Positions 1-11,604 of a DNA stretch of 64,000 bases are shown here, one piece after another. Each line of letters begins with the position of its first letter. The stretch's first letter is position 1. The stretch covers positions 816,742 through 880,741 of the forward strand of contig KV419406.1 of the NCBI GenBank assembly GCA_001630475.1, in the 5' to 3' direction. A model generated the notes under the pieces. It was not told where the DNA came from, did no database searches, and worked only from the letters and a program-made list of their open reading frames with translations. Position numbers and translations under genes: made by a program. The stretch comes from Sistotremastrum niveocremeum HHB9708 (lineage: Eukaryota; Basidiomycota; Agaricomycetes; Sistotremastrales; Sistotremastraceae).

Positions 1-52
1 AGAATGATGCTTCCCGCTCTGTCGAATCTTGATCTTTGACATCGACACGCAA

Positions 53-86
53 GATTCCTGATTCCTGATTCCTGATTCCTGATTCC
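53..86. repeat. 7-bp tandem repeat (GATTCCT)n
   Basis: The heptamer GATTCCT is repeated almost five times without interruption. It is a simple minisatellite in a stretch (1-1509) where I see no convincing gene on either strand. Confidence 0.9.
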
Positions 87-960
87 AGTCACTATAAATT
101 TTGCCGAAGCTGTTCCAAGCTTCCTTTCACGTACATATGCTTGCCCTGCTCCTTCACCCGGCCGGATAAACAGTCTTGACGACTTGACGACTTGACACTT
201 GACGAGTTGGACGTCACGGTCAATGATACTGGTTCTTCGATCGATCTTCTGCGCCACCCTGCCAGTGAGGTTAATTTTGTACGCGTTTGATGCGGCTTAT
301 TTCTATCATGCCATGCCATTGATCAATGTCGCCGAGGTTGTCCAGTGTCCAGTGTCCATGCACGATATTGAAGTACGGGAATCGATCGATCGCTGGTGAT
401 GACAAGGTTCTTCTCTAAATGAAACGCTTCCTCCTTCAGAACTGATGTACCGGAAAGTGTTGGAAGTGTTGGAAGTGCCAGAAGTGTCAGAATTCGTCGG
501 CGGCGGTATATCTTGCCCGTCGATCATTCCACCCAGACTCATACTCACACTCATAAATACCTTACGCGTATGATCTGAAAGGTACGACTAGTACTGTACT
601 CGGAGGCGTACGAGTACGTACATGTCTTTATTTATTAGATTCAGGAACGATATATATACGTGTACGTGTACGTGTGAGTGGATGAACGTTTCGTGCTTTA
701 TGTTCATTTCGATGCTTTTCCGCCCTTTGCGCGTGCACGAGCACGGGCACGAAGTGAGCGGGAAATCCTCGGCGCAGGACGAAAATGTTAAACCATTATT
801 TCAAGATTCGAGGCGATCGATCGATCGAGATTCGCCTCCTCTCATCCTCAACGATATCTATATATAGAGAGATAAAATTTTCAAACGCATAGGTCAAGAG
901 TGCGTGAAAAGGCCAAACAAGAGTATCTCCGAATTTGTTCCAGGTGGGAGAAATCATAAG

Positions 961-987
961 AGGAAAGAGAGGAAAGAGAGGAAAGAG
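961..987. repeat. 9-bp purine tandem repeat (AGGAAAGAG)x3
   Basis: Three exact copies of AGGAAAGAG are followed by degenerate AGGAGAGG-type units. The run is purine-only on the plus strand and makes spurious Ser/Leu/Phe-rich ORFs on the minus strand. No gene is supported between 1 and 1509. Confidence 0.85.
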
Positions 988-1509
988 AGGAGAGGAGAAG
1001 ACAGGGGAAGGGAAGAGGAGGAGGTGCGACAAATATCGGGAAATATCGGAAGATGGATAATCCCGCTCCGCCATCCACGCGAACCACACTGATTTGGATA
1101 TGGAAGCGAAGCGTGCGTTTGAGATTTGAGATGGAGTGGAGCGAGTCTGGACCTGACTCGGAGACGTGGACCGTTGAACGTGAAGACTTGGAGCATATGC
1201 ATAAGGTTATGTGGGGCCTTATGTCAATGTAGGTTATTTCGGAAGTTGTTCTCGCTTCATTTCGAGTTTCGACTAATAAGCTGTGTTCAGGTCGAGAATT
1301 TGGGAATCTAGGTTGATTCGTTAGATCATGTAAGAGCTTGGGCTCTAGTTCGTTCTAGAGCTCGTACTATCAGTGCTCGTTATAGATACAGATACAGATA
1401 AAGATATTATTAGTAGTGGGATTGTAGGACAGTCGCCAGACGCGAGATCTTGGATTATGATTATACCTACATGAATTTCTTAGGCTACGCGATGCCTAAT
1501 CAATCTAGT

Positions 1510-1911
1510 TCATTTTGATCCTGAGAGGGAGCGTTTTTTAGAACGGAGGGAGGAGAGGAGGGAGCGGTATCCTTCGGATGCGGAAGGAGACTTGGGATAG
1601 AGTGCTCGGCCTTTAAATTTTTGCACGTGCATATTGGAAGGGGATGTTCCGACGAAGAATTGTTCGTCAATCTTGTCGACGGCGTCGACGGCGGCAGAGT
1701 TGATATTGGCGGGGGATAGGGATTTGGGAGATCGGAAGAGGTTGAATGGATTGAGGATGCGTTCGGGAGTAGTACCCTCAACCGAGGAAACGGAGAGGGA
1801 GGAGAGGGATGAGAAGGAGGATGGCGGTGAGAGGAGGTATGCGGTGTATATGAGCACCGCGGCGAGGGAGGATATGAGAACCCATTTAAAGAGGGAGAGT
1901 GTTCTTCTCAT
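1510..1911 (-). CDS. Small type II membrane protein, hypothetical
   Basis: Single-exon ORF of 133 residues starting at the ATG at 1911 (MRRTLSLFKWVLISSLAAVL). A short basic N-terminus (R2, R3, K9) precedes one hydrophobic segment at about residues 8-27. A Ser-rich stretch and a hydrophilic tail ending KKRSLSGSK follow, so a signal-anchor, N-in topology is likely. An in-frame upstream extension to 2202 exists, but it runs through a GATTCGATAT tandem repeat and has no coding character, so I chose the internal ATG. I do not recognise the family. The size and layout resemble small mitochondrial or ER membrane proteins, but that is only an inference. Confidence 0.55.
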   Translation of the reverse strand: MRRTLSLFKWVLISSLAAVLIYTAYLLSPPSSFSSLSSLSVSSVEGTTPERILNPFNLFRSPKSLSPANINSAAVDAVDKIDEQFFVGTSPSNMHVQKFKGRALYPKSPSASEGYRSLLSSLRSKKRSLSGSK

Positions 1912-1930
1912 TTTGATCTCTTCGTGATGG

Positions 1931-1972
1931 GATCGATATGATTCGATATGATTCGATATGATTCGATATGAT
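1931..1972. repeat. 10-bp tandem repeat (ATTCGATATG)x4
   Basis: Four consecutive copies of ATTCGATATG (the first with one change) lie 20 bp upstream of the start codon of the small membrane protein at 1510-1911, inside its presumed leader or promoter. Confidence 0.85.
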
Positions 1973-2202
1973 CCGATGGATGAGGCAGAGATATCGTTCG
2001 AGGGTTGTAGCGAGGGTCTTAGCGAGGGAATCGGTGAGACTGAGGTGAGACTGGACGTGATATGAGGGTGAACCCAAAGATGGGCCTGAGGAGGGACCCA
2101 AGAGCGATGGAAAGAGAGAAGACATGGAGCGATATAGAACGTTGTATACCAGCCTAAACCATCGGATGAGAGTGAGGGTGTTTCACAATATAATGATAGC
2201 AC

Positions 2203-2989
2203 ACTTCGGAGGTCTCACATACGTCCTCGCCCTCGATGATCGAGTCTGGTCTGGTCTTCTGTGAAACCGACTGCAACTGCAACGTCATCAACCGACTTCA
2301 AAGCAGACAAAGAACATCACCCGTCTCCGAATCATCCAAAGCCAGTCATCTTTCTCTTGCTCTTTCTCCGCATCAACGATAACGCGATGAACGCCCATCC
2401 ATCCCACTCCCATCGAATTTACCTTCTCGCTCCCACAGCGGGCCGGACACAAAAATCCCAAGACATTATACTGAGATTATGGTGAGATTCAGTCTGATGA
2501 TTTCAGCTTTTACTCACTGAGAAAATTCTGTGAAAATAGGCATGATCTCAACGTATTTCCGAAAAAGCCGCTATTCTCAGCATTTTCTCAGATTTTTCTC
2601 ACTTCGAAGACTCGGGGATAAAGGAACACAAACTTAGAATATTCCCACCATATTCCTTTGGGAAAATTGTCCAGTGACCGCTGTGTCCTTCCCGCACGTG
2701 ATCGAGTGTCAAGCAAAGAAGAATCCGACCGCCGTCCGGCTTGATCGGCACTCGGCTCGGCTAGAACGTGGAAGGTGGATGAAAAAGCATTGAGCGCTTA
2801 TTCATGAGTAAGTCTCGACTGAGCCTGAGAGGATAGGTGAGGCTACTTACTTACTCCTATCGTTCATCGTACTCATTCACCTAACCAATCCAGTCCATTC
2901 CAGTACTAACTAACTCTCCAGGAATATTTCTGCACAACTGAATTACATTGACCGAGACCTGAGAATTGACTGGAAGATCACGATTGAAT
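2203..2989. other. Intergenic region without recognisable gene
   Basis: Intergenic sequence between the minus-strand membrane protein and the plus-strand phosducin-like gene. The ORFs here are short and lack coding composition. The two flanking genes are divergently transcribed, so both promoters are expected here. Confidence 0.5.
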
Positions 2990-5233
2990 ATGATGGTACG
3001 AATGAATGAAGGAATCGAAGGATTGCAGAGTAACTGATGATGGGGGGGATGGGATATAGGATCCACTAGAACAAGCAGTTCTATCAGGCGAACTCTTCGC
3101 AGGCCGCAATCGATCCCCATCGCCCGCCCGTTCTCTCTCTCCCGACCACCCCGCCAACTCTAACTATCCTTCATCTTCGGGAGGGGGATTGAAAGAATGG
3201 CCTACGGAAGAATGGGAAGGATCATACCACTACCCCTCTCGTCATCGTTCAGGAATCCGATCATCCCGAGACGACGTGGAAGAAGATTCAGACGACGACG
3301 TCCTTGACGAGATCGAAGATACTCGATTTCCCTCCAAATCGCGCTCCCTTTCCTCCCGGCCTTCCAACCTGAACCCACCGCCTTCAGCCGGAGCAGGGGG
3401 AGGAGGAGGAGGAGCGGGGAAAGCGGTGAGAGGACAATATGGATCTGCGAGGGGAAGTAGTACGGGACAGACGGGTGTTAAAGGTGTCCTCCGGGACTCA
3501 TCACTCGCATCTTCCTCCGCCCAGCTCTCACAACTCGAAGCTGAGAGAGAACGGAAGCGAGTCTGGCTTCGCGGAGACTTAGGCGGGTTAACGTACTCCG
3601 AGGAGCAAGCTCTCGATCGTCGCCGGTACGGGGACGACTCCGAAAATGAGAGGGGAGGGCAAGGGGGAGGGGATGGGGATGGGGAGGGAGGAGGGAAAGC
3701 GTTTGGTCATTTGAGAGAAGTTGTGGAGAGTAATTTTGTGAGAGCTGTGGAGGGGGAGGGGAGAGATACATGGGTCGTTATGCATATCTATCATCCTGTA
3801 CGTCTTTCCTTCCTTCCCCCGTCCTCCTTCCTGTAGTGTAGGGAGGCTCTCCCCTCTTTCGTTCCTCCTGCGTTTCTCCTTTCCGCTGTCTTCGGCGTGT
3901 TTCTATTCCTCGAGATATGAACTGAACTGACGAGGTCGTATATTTTGCAGACATTAGAAAGATGCGCAACGCTAGATCAATCCCTAGTCCTCCTCGCCCG
4001 ATCCTACCCCTCCGTCAAATTCCTCCATGCACGCGCTGACAAACTCGGATTTGCATCCCTCTCCTCATCCTCCCATTCCTCCTCATTCTCATCTTCCGCC
4101 GCCGCCGGTTCGAATGGATCGATAAGGAATGGGGGGAATCCATATTCGATACCTGAAGAATATGACCTCAACTCGGATGACGACTTCGACTTTGAAGAAG
4201 ATGAATATGCGCCCGTTCCGCCTCAAAAGACAGACCTCGACGTTCTTCCTACATTGCTAGTTTATAAAGGCGGACAACTCATCCATACCTGGGTTCGAGT
4301 CGATTGGATCGTCGAAGCGGAAGTTGGCTCCGGGACCTCTGGGACCGGAAATGGGAAATCGGCGAGTGGGGGTGGGAGTGGGAATGGGGGAGGAGGGGGG
4401 AGGGGAGGGGGGATGATGATGTTTCGGAGAGAGGAGGGGGAGGATGGGGGGATTAAGGAGTTGTTGGAGAAGTGAGTCTTTCTTTCTTTCTTTCTCTCTT
4501 TCTGTCTTTTATCGTTCGTATCTTCTCTCCTGCGTTTGTGGTCTTCGTTCCTGACTTTCTTCCGTCGTCGTTCGTCGTTCACTCCTCATTTTTCGACATC
4601 TTCCCGTCCACGTCTTTCGGCGTTCGTCGAGGTCAACGTCTTTTCTTCCCCTCAGTTTCACCTTAACCCTCCCCTCTTCATTTCACTCGTTCACTTATTT
4701 TTCGTCTTTCATCTTTCGTGTCTGGGTTTCGTTATCGTTATCGTTATCGTTTTCGTTGTGGTTCTCGCTCTGCGTGCTTCGCACACACATTTTGCTTGTT
4801 CGTCGTCGTTCCTCGTCCGCCGTTCATTGTTCATCACTTTCGTCTTCGTCTTCGTCTTCGTCGTTGTTCGTTCTTGGACGTCCTCCTTTGTACATCTTAC
4901 TTGCTTTGACGTCGTTCCGCGTTCGTTCTTCACTCTCCCCGTGTTCATCTTCATCTTCATCTTCGTATCCTCATTCTCCTCATTCTCTTCATTCTCTTCC
5001 CACCTCCCATTCTCCCCCTTCCACCTCCTTGCGCATTTCGCAACCCACCCCCACCCAATTCCAACTCATCTGACTCCGTCTCTATTCACAGATATCACAT
5101 CCTCCCCTCCTTCGGAGGTGAAGGATCTATCGTATTCGGCTTCGGCAGCGACGACGACGACGACTTAGCAGATGAAGACGATGATGATCTTGAGGGTTTG
5201 GGATTTGATGTTGAGAGGGAGTTGAGGATATGA
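2990..5233 (+). CDS. Phosducin-like protein (thioredoxin-fold G-beta-gamma/CCT cofactor)
   Basis: Four exons (2990-2995, 3060-3797, 3951-4471, 5092-5233) give 468 residues. The first exon encodes only Met-Met and the protein begins MMDPLEQAVLSGELF, the usual start of fungal phosducin-like proteins. Family features seen are the KGVLRD motif, the segment VVMHIYHP joined across intron 2 to TLERCATLDQSL, YPSVKFLHARA, and VLPTLLVYKGGQLIHTWVRV, the thioredoxin-like core. The tail is acidic (Asp-rich) and ends DVERELRI. The protein carries long Gly/Ser-rich insertions, for example before ELLEK, so it is larger than the usual roughly 300 residues. Phosducin-like proteins act in the cytosol with the CCT chaperonin to fold the G-protein beta-gamma dimer. 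The last intron is 620 bp, exceptional for this locus. Confidence 0.85.
4472..5091 (+). other. Unusually long pyrimidine-rich intron (620 bp)
   Basis: GTGAGT donor and TCACAG acceptor, joining AA|A (Lys) in phase with YHILPSFGG on the other side. The interior is very TC-rich with TCTTCG and TTATCG microrepeats. It produces several long artefactual ORFs on both strands, which I do not call. Confidence 0.75.
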
Positions 5234-5565
5234 ATCATTCTTACCGGTATCACCATTCCCACCACCACTGGCATTCCCGTTAGCGGTTCATGTATACTCC
5301 CCAAACCTCCGAGTCCATGTCTTCCTGTGCTAGTTCGTATTCAATTGCAACCGATACCATCCCTTAGTATCTATACCAATTACCATATCTCATTGCCTCG
5401 CTCAACACCTTGCTCAACCGCTCGATTCAAAACGTCCCAACGTCAGATACTTAAGTAGTACTAGTACTACGAAGCTCGAAGGGAAAAAATGAAAAAAATG
5501 AAGAAGCTTGACTTGCCGGATGCTGGTACATGTACATGTAAGCAGAGACAAGCCAGAGCTAAAAA

Positions 5566-5636
5566 TGCTTAAGCCGTGAATCGAACACGGGGCCACTGCA
5601 TGGCAAGCAGCGATTTTACCACTAAACCACTTAAGC
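5566..5636 (-). tRNA. tRNA-Gly (anticodon GCC)
   Basis: Complete cloverleaf on the minus strand: 7-bp acceptor stem GCTTAAG/CTTAAGC, discriminator A at 5566, D arm TGGTTTAGTGGTAAAA, anticodon loop TTGCCAT reading GCC, and T arm with GTTCGATTC. It is 71 nt with no intron. It matches the eukaryotic tRNA-Gly(GCC) size and the A- and B-box consensus. Confidence 0.95.
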
Positions 5637-5980
5637 GCCTTGGCTGTATTTCTTTTGGCCAGATATGACCTATGGGGTTCGGGCTCTGAATGCGGGAGCG
5701 ATTCTGCACCTTGGTGCCGCTGTAAGATGTTTTCTATCAGAATCGCTGTTGATGTCTCGCGTTTGGGTTAGTCTATAGAGATTGGGACAGATCGGATCTA
5801 TTGGATCTCGTACTCGAGTATCATGACGGTCAACGATTCTCGAACAACCGAGGGTGACAAGTCGAGACTCGAGAGCGTCACGGTGGCTTTGGCCCTTTGG
5901 GTTTGAGCGGCAAGATCACGAACGGGAGTTCAGTCGTGTATGTCACATCCTCTTCGTTCGAGTATAAAGCCGACCCGAAG

Positions 5981-6396
5981 CTAGCAGCAAAATTTGCCAT
6001 CGCTCTTTGCTGCAAGTTCCATCACTCGCAGTTTCGCACTCAGACCCCAAAAGTGCCAGTGTCGTGACTCGTGAACGATGAGTACTGATATCGATACTCT
6101 GCCCGATCTCAACATCGTCACGCCGATCGCGAGTGCAAATACTACAACATACGTAAGCAGGTAGACGATCACTCGTCCATTCTGTTATAAAGTCTTCACA
6201 TTGATTCCGATGATGATGATAATGGTGAAATAGGACGAACGACAATGCCTTCCGAGATGACTTGAACCTCCCTCTCCGAACTATATTTCATCGGCCAATA
6301 CTCGACCCTCTTATCCCGCCCCGACGAACTCCCTCCTCCTCCTTCCAAACTCATAAAAGACCCCGGATCTTGATATTGGAGAGCTATACAATTCAT
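5981..6396 (-). CDS. Small single-TM protein, hypothetical
   Basis: Two-exon model: 6241-6396 and 5981-6181 joined across a 59-bp intron (GTTCGT donor, ATAACAG acceptor, phase 0), 118 residues. The first exon is hydrophilic with a Gly/Ser stretch. The second begins NGRVIVYLLTYVVVFALAIG, one clear TM helix at about residues 55-75, and ends KSDGKFCC. The GTTCGT donor is also used in the GH15 and OPT genes of this window. The open frame continues upstream of the chosen ATG to about 6500, so the true start may lie further 5'. The start ATG overlaps the stop of another possible reading frame, which makes the model uncertain. I do not recognise a family. Confidence 0.4.
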
Positions 6397-7245
6397 AAAA
6401 TTCGTAGTCCAGACTTTGATTGATCGTGATCGTAATCGTGATAAGGAGGTCCGGCCTGCGCTAGTACCAGTACTGACGGATTTGAGTTTGAAGAAGTAGT
6501 GCTACGTTGTTCGACTCGGACCGTATCAAATGCGGATTTTACCTTGATGGTCTTTCGTATCCTCCCTCACTTCGAGTCTCCCTCGTGCGTCGAGTAACAT
6601 TCACGGCCTTCGACATCTTGACATCTATGCCTGCAGTTCGCACCATCACGATAACGATAACGAAAGCCAAAAACGATGACGCGATTTGGAGATGTCCGAG
6701 TATAGGTGCAAAGATGAAACGCAATACAGTATTATATCCATGGATTCCATACCCTCTTCGTCTTTGTCTTCGTGTTCGTGTTCTTTTTGGTCTCGCACTG
6801 GTCTGTTCTGTTCTGTAGCCATTGACAGTTGCCAAGTGTGAATGCAATGATGCGATGATGCAACAATCTCAGCGATTCTCAGGTGAGGTGATACAACGAT
6901 TACGCTAGATGGAAACATTCAGTACACTGGTAGATACGGACATCGAGGAACTGATACCAAATTATAGCCTTTGTTTCGACTCACGAGGCGACGCCGACAC
7001 GAGGCAAGAGGACGAAAGTCTGCACCTTGACAATGCCGCTGCGGCTTGGCAATCAAGCTCAAGGACATCAAGGCATGGGCCGCATGGCATGGTCGACGGC
7101 AATGTATAGATTGGTGGTCTGTGCTCCCGCCTGAGCCTAGCTTTGATGTCATGATCAGCCTGAGTCAGGCCCGGGGCAACTTGAAGTCTTGAACTTCGAT
7201 CGATCCGTCAATCCATCATGCGATCAGGACGTTAGGATGGCTCGC

Positions 7246-7310
7246 TGAGTCCTGAGTCCTGAGTCCTGAGTCGGAGACAACTCCAATAGACTCCAACAGA
7301 CTCCAACAGA
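7246..7310. repeat. Two adjacent tandem repeats (TGAGTCC)n and (CTCCAACAGA)x3
   Basis: Nearly four copies of the heptamer TGAGTCC (7246-7272) are followed eight bases later by three copies of the decamer CTCCAAYAGA (7281-7310). They lie in a gene-poor stretch (6.9-10.0 kb). Confidence 0.85.
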
Positions 7311-7910
7311 ACAGAGTATAGTTGTAGTGGAGAGACGACTTGAAGGGTAAGAGCCAAGAATAAATGACCCTTTTCCGGTTCCCATTGGCATTGACAATTG
7401 AGGGGATCATGTAGATGTAGATGTAAATGTAAATGTGGACGACGGATGACAGATGGATTTGTTGGGAGCTTGGAGGTTGGAACTGTGAACTGTCTGCTTC
7501 GAGGCAAGGCAAGAAACGTGCGATGTCGCGACATAACCAAAGCGTACAACTCCGCGCTTGAGGAGTTACACGAAGCTGCGTAGACTCGGAGCGTATGAAG
7601 AGGGTGACTCCGCCGAGGTTCACAGCTCGAGTACGACGGGTTCGGACCGTTCAGTCTCGTTACTCACTTGCACAAGAGGGTGACAATATGTACGTGTCCC
7701 GGACCCAGAGGGTCTTGGACAGGATTATGAGCAGCCTCGCTCATGACCGGTATTCGTGATAACAAAGAGTCACGGTGGCGCGCTGGAGAACATCAATCAG
7801 AATTCACGACGCCAAAATGATACGTAAAAGACATTAGCCTAACGCTCGACGCTCCTTTTTCGCCCTCGATAGACTGACCTGAAGCTGATCTTCTTTCTTG
7901 ATGCTATATG

Positions 7911-8130
7911 CAATGGCCCCTCAGCCCTCCACAAGGCTATGTGCATTGCTGGGGTTTTCGCAATGCGCCAGAGTGACCAACTGCGCCATCTCCCCTCCCG
8001 GAGGCTTCCTCCAAAATTCCAAATCCCTTTCGGAACGTCTTACCCAAAATATTTAAAGCGCACCCCCCACCCTGCTGGGGATGGCCCCCTCAGCCAACCA
8101 CAACACTAACCGTGTTGCTGGAGAGAGAAT
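7911..8130 (-). repeat. Possible SINE-like pair of related ~45-bp units with tRNA-like head
   Basis: On the minus strand, a tRNA-like A-box segment (ATGGCGCAGTTGG, about 7975-8010) precedes a unit reading CCAGCAATGC...TTGTGG..GGCTGAGGGGCCAT at 7913-7955. A diverged second copy of that unit lies at 8083-8125. No B box or full cloverleaf is visible. I read this as a decayed tRNA-derived repeat, with low certainty. Confidence 0.3.
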
Positions 8131-8877
8131 ACCGACCGCGCACGACCCACGTGGAAATTTCATCACGTGGAATTGCTGATGCTACCAGACTTTTTGCGAG
8201 GAAGTGGCTGTTAACAGGAGACTGATCTCGGGCATCAGCTGTAGTGTTGTTGTTGGTGGTGGTGGTGGGGGAAGAGGGAAGAGAATGGAGAGACGGTTTC
8301 TGGGTTCCGAAAATTATTTGTAGGCGAATGTGCGGATTCCGGAGCTGGACTTGAAACCGTTGAACGGGATTATTTTTGGACGTATTTCTAGGCAACAGTG
8401 AAGGGGTTGAATGCAGCAGGAATTGAGCCGAGGGTGCTCAAAGTGACTGGCAGGTCTATAGAGTCGATGAGGAGTAGCAGATAAGCGCCGTCGGAGCCTG
8501 AAATCACGGTTGCCAGGGACGGCTCGGCTACCGATGTTTCCGCTTCACCGGCAACTTTCCGCTCGGCTCGAACTCAAGCTCGAAGTTGAATGCTGTCGTT
8601 CCAAGCCATGGCCTCTTCACCGTTCCTATCCGTCAGTTTATCCTGGGATCTCAGACGCCATGCCTGCAGATTTTCTAGTCTGGCATCGGTTCCTCAGGAG
8701 GTCTCAAATATTCGGACTTATCCTCTCGGCGCATCTTAATCCATTCGAGTTTCATTGGTGGGAAATTGTATTTAAACAATTAGGCGTGAGGCATGCCCTG
8801 CGAAGAGCCGAAGACTGAGAATCCGTGGCTGAAGACGATCGGCTGAGAGTATTAAGAGGTATCCTATACATCTTAAT

Positions 8878-9171
8878 ATGTTGTCTCCCAGGCCTCTTCC
8901 TCATCCTCTCGACCCCCTTGACGGGTCAAAAGACCTATCAGGTTCTTCCTCCAAGCTCTTGGATTCTATCCCGCTGTGCGATGCTACGGACGATTCTGGG
9001 AGAGGGGGAGATGAAGAAGTGGGCGGATGTGAATGCCAGCAAGGGAGAGTGGGTTTGCCAAGGTTGTTGGAAGGGGAAAATTTGGAGTGGATTGTGGTGA
9101 GGTGTGGTGAGGAAGAGGGGGATCCGAGGTTGCGTGTTGATGAAGAGGTGTTGCTGGATCCGGAGACGTAG
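8878..9171 (+). CDS. Possible acidic hypothetical protein (3' part of a gene)
   Basis: Open frame of 97 residues with biased, acidic composition (GGDEEVGG, EEEGDPRLRVDEEVLL) and no low-complexity cause. It could be the last exon of a plus-strand gene, since an open stretch at 8510-8818 lies just upstream in another frame. I could not find a satisfying splice model and recognise no domain. The antisense frame is also long but Ser/Pro-rich and looks like a shadow. Confidence 0.22.
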   Translation: MLSPRPLPHPLDPLDGSKDLSGSSSKLLDSIPLCDATDDSGRGGDEEVGGCECQQGRVGLPRLLEGENLEWIVVRCGEEEGDPRLRVDEEVLLDPET

Positions 9172-10094
9172 CAAACGGAGAATATCGTATATGTGATGAG
9201 CTTGTGAGAGTATTGTGGGGAGAGGGTTATTGTATAGCAAGAGATAGAGGTCATGTAGAAGGTAGAACGCCGGCTTGCATCTGACCAGATGTAATTCCCC
9301 AGCACTTTTAGAGCGGGATGGCGACATCTTGACGAACAGTTTTTTTTACCGTCCTCAGAGATATTGGGGTACGGGACCCTGAGACCCGTCGTGTCATGTT
9401 TTATTTCACGCAATCCATAGCCAAGGAGTCGTTGAAGGAGGTCGACCATGAGTAAAAATATTTTGTCAGCGAAAGAGAGCAAGAAACAGTATGCGGGCGG
9501 AGTTTTAATTCAGATCGTCCTCCCGTTCGCCCACGACGCTCGATGCCAGTCTCGGTGCTCCGACTTTGGATGCTCAGCCCTCGTTTCTGGCAATACTGCT
9601 ATTGCATCTAGTAGTCACGTTTATGATCAAATTATACGTCTGGGGCTTCTGTCTAAGCCAACATCGACGAGTCGGCTGCTCAGGTTCAGGCTTGAAGTGA
9701 ATGGATCTGTTACGGACTGCTCCTGGGAGTTCTGCTTGGATGTAAGAATACGTCACTGCTTTGCTCCTTTTATGAGTGCACTGTCGATGTTCCGAAGTCT
9801 GAATCTCTTGCTCTGTCACGGCTTTATATTGAGCTCGGGTTGTGCCTTTCCCGACACATCCTGCAACCCACCTCGTAGTGCTTGCCCAAAACGCACCACA
9901 AGATATGTGCTCACACGTGCTTCACTTGCCGAGCGATTTTTTACTGAATCACAAGCAGCCCGTGAGCTATTCAATTCCATATTTTACACGACAATCTTCC
10001 AACAGTCATAATTTACTTGTACTCGAGGGGGAAGGAGAAAACGAACTACTTCGTAAGCTTCCAGAGTCTGTTATTGAGATCCCGCCCTCACAAT

Positions 10095-10899
10095 CTAATT
10101 CTCCAGCACCCGATATTCCTTGGGTCTGCCTTCAATCCCCGAAATGACACACTGCGAGATACTTCTCGATCGTCCGGACTCTTCAAACATCATAAGCTTC
10201 GCCGACCGTTGTACATCAATGGCCTCACCTCCTCCGATGTTCTGGTGTCGTAAAGCGCATCTTGTGAATGATCGGAAGAATACACCGTATACCGTTTTGA
10301 TCGTTTTCGGCACCAAGCCAAAATGTGCACCAAGACGTCCTGGCATGTGACGCATCCGCCGTCCTTCCTCCTCACATCCAGAACGCTGTCTGAGAAGTCC
10401 TCAATGAGACTTATGACTCGAAGAGGCGGGTTCGTCGCCGGATCCGCTAAGCACTGAACGGCCTCCCAACTTCGACATCGTATCTGGAAGCCTCTCTCGT
10501 CCGTTCCCGACAAAGGCAGCTCTATATACGGCATAGGATTCGACAGCATGTCATGCAACGACATCGACGTCTGTCGTGAATCGGATATACAAATGCCTGC
10601 TATTCGGCGTCAGCTTTCGGTCGGTCACGGAAATAAGCCGCATCGGTAACTGCCGAACCAATATCCTCACCATTTTGCTCGACATTGTACGAACCGACGT
10701 ACGTTGGTGGGAGAGGCACCGTACTCATCCGAGGCGTCGCTGGCATGGCTGTGGACATACGAGTACCACCAGCGCTCCCCCTCAGTCGAGCAGAACGATG
10801 CTGAGATGGTTCGTCCGAGTAGCTGGTCGTCTCGTAAACTGGGTTTCCGAAGCTCGTGGAGGTCGCGCTGAACGTCGTAGAATACGTCCTGGAGACCAT
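10095..10899 (-). CDS. DUF6699-like hypothetical protein
   Basis: Exon 1 (10671-10899) encodes MVSRTYSTTFSATSTSFG and ends VEQN plus one base. A GTGAGG...AATAG intron of 71 bp leads in phase to exon 2 starting at 10599. Exon 2 contains MLSNPMPYIELPLSGTDERG, then PATNPPLRVISL and DGGCVTCQDVLVHI. This order (PYIEL near the start, NPPLR..., VT.QDVL) is the pattern I associate with the basidiomycete DUF6699 domain. The 3' end is unresolved. The open frame of exon 2 runs to 10190, and another open frame down to 10095 (FEESGRSRSISQCV) looks like a last exon after a further intron. Function is unknown. Such proteins are numerous in Agaricomycetes and usually cytosolic. Confidence 0.55.
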
Positions 10900-11604
10900 T
10901 ATGACTACTGGGATGATCTGGGGAGATGGTGGTTAAGAGGATGTTGCTGGGATAGCTATGATCATTCGTGAGTGTTATATTCCTTTTGGTGTTTGGCTTT
11001 GTTGTTCACATTCGGCTTCAATCCGTTCTGTTTAGGAAATTGGGCTGTGCAATTCCCGCTTTTGGGTGTTAGCATCTCTGAAAGCCTAAATCGGTACCCA
11101 AGGCTTTCCACTATAGGGATCAATCTCCTCCCCTGGGTTGAAAGCTTGATATGGTAATACTCTGGCTATCGTACGTGGTGATAGCGAGGTCGTGTGCTCG
11201 CCCAATCAAGCCTTCTAGGACGATCGTCGCGTCCGGTAGCCAGCGGCATGCGGATAGCGGCTTCCTGATGTTTCGTTGCCCATGTATCGGTTTGCTCGCC
11301 CGACGTATTATGCAATAGACTTCGACAGAGCGCTCCGTACACTACGATTTATTCTTGTGCGTGACGAACTACGCAGACTGTTATCGTGCAATTGTTGAGA
11401 GGACTCGATCTCCTTGTTCAGAAGAATTACGATCAAACCCCACAGACTACGATGTCACGGAAAGGAACCTAGAAAGCAGGCCGTGCTAACTTATTCATAC
11501 ACATCGTTATGTTCTAGCGAGGGTTTGTTACGGATATATGTGTGTCGAATGAACGAGATCTGAGACTACGCAGACTTAGAATAAAGATATTTCCGAACAG
11601 GATT

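Noticed and set aside
4262-5073. Several Ser/Phe- or Lys/Arg-rich ORFs on both strands
   Set aside because: They are low-complexity shadows of the Gly-rich exon and the pyrimidine-rich intron of the phosducin-like gene.
53-7310. Short tandem repeats considered as a CRISPR array
   Set aside because: The units are 7-10 bp, directly adjacent and without spacers; these are minisatellites in a eukaryotic genome.
9448-10011. 187-aa plus-strand ORF
   Set aside because: No domain, no splice logic, unusual Cys/Ser/Arg composition and a starting frame within gene-poor DNA; probably chance.
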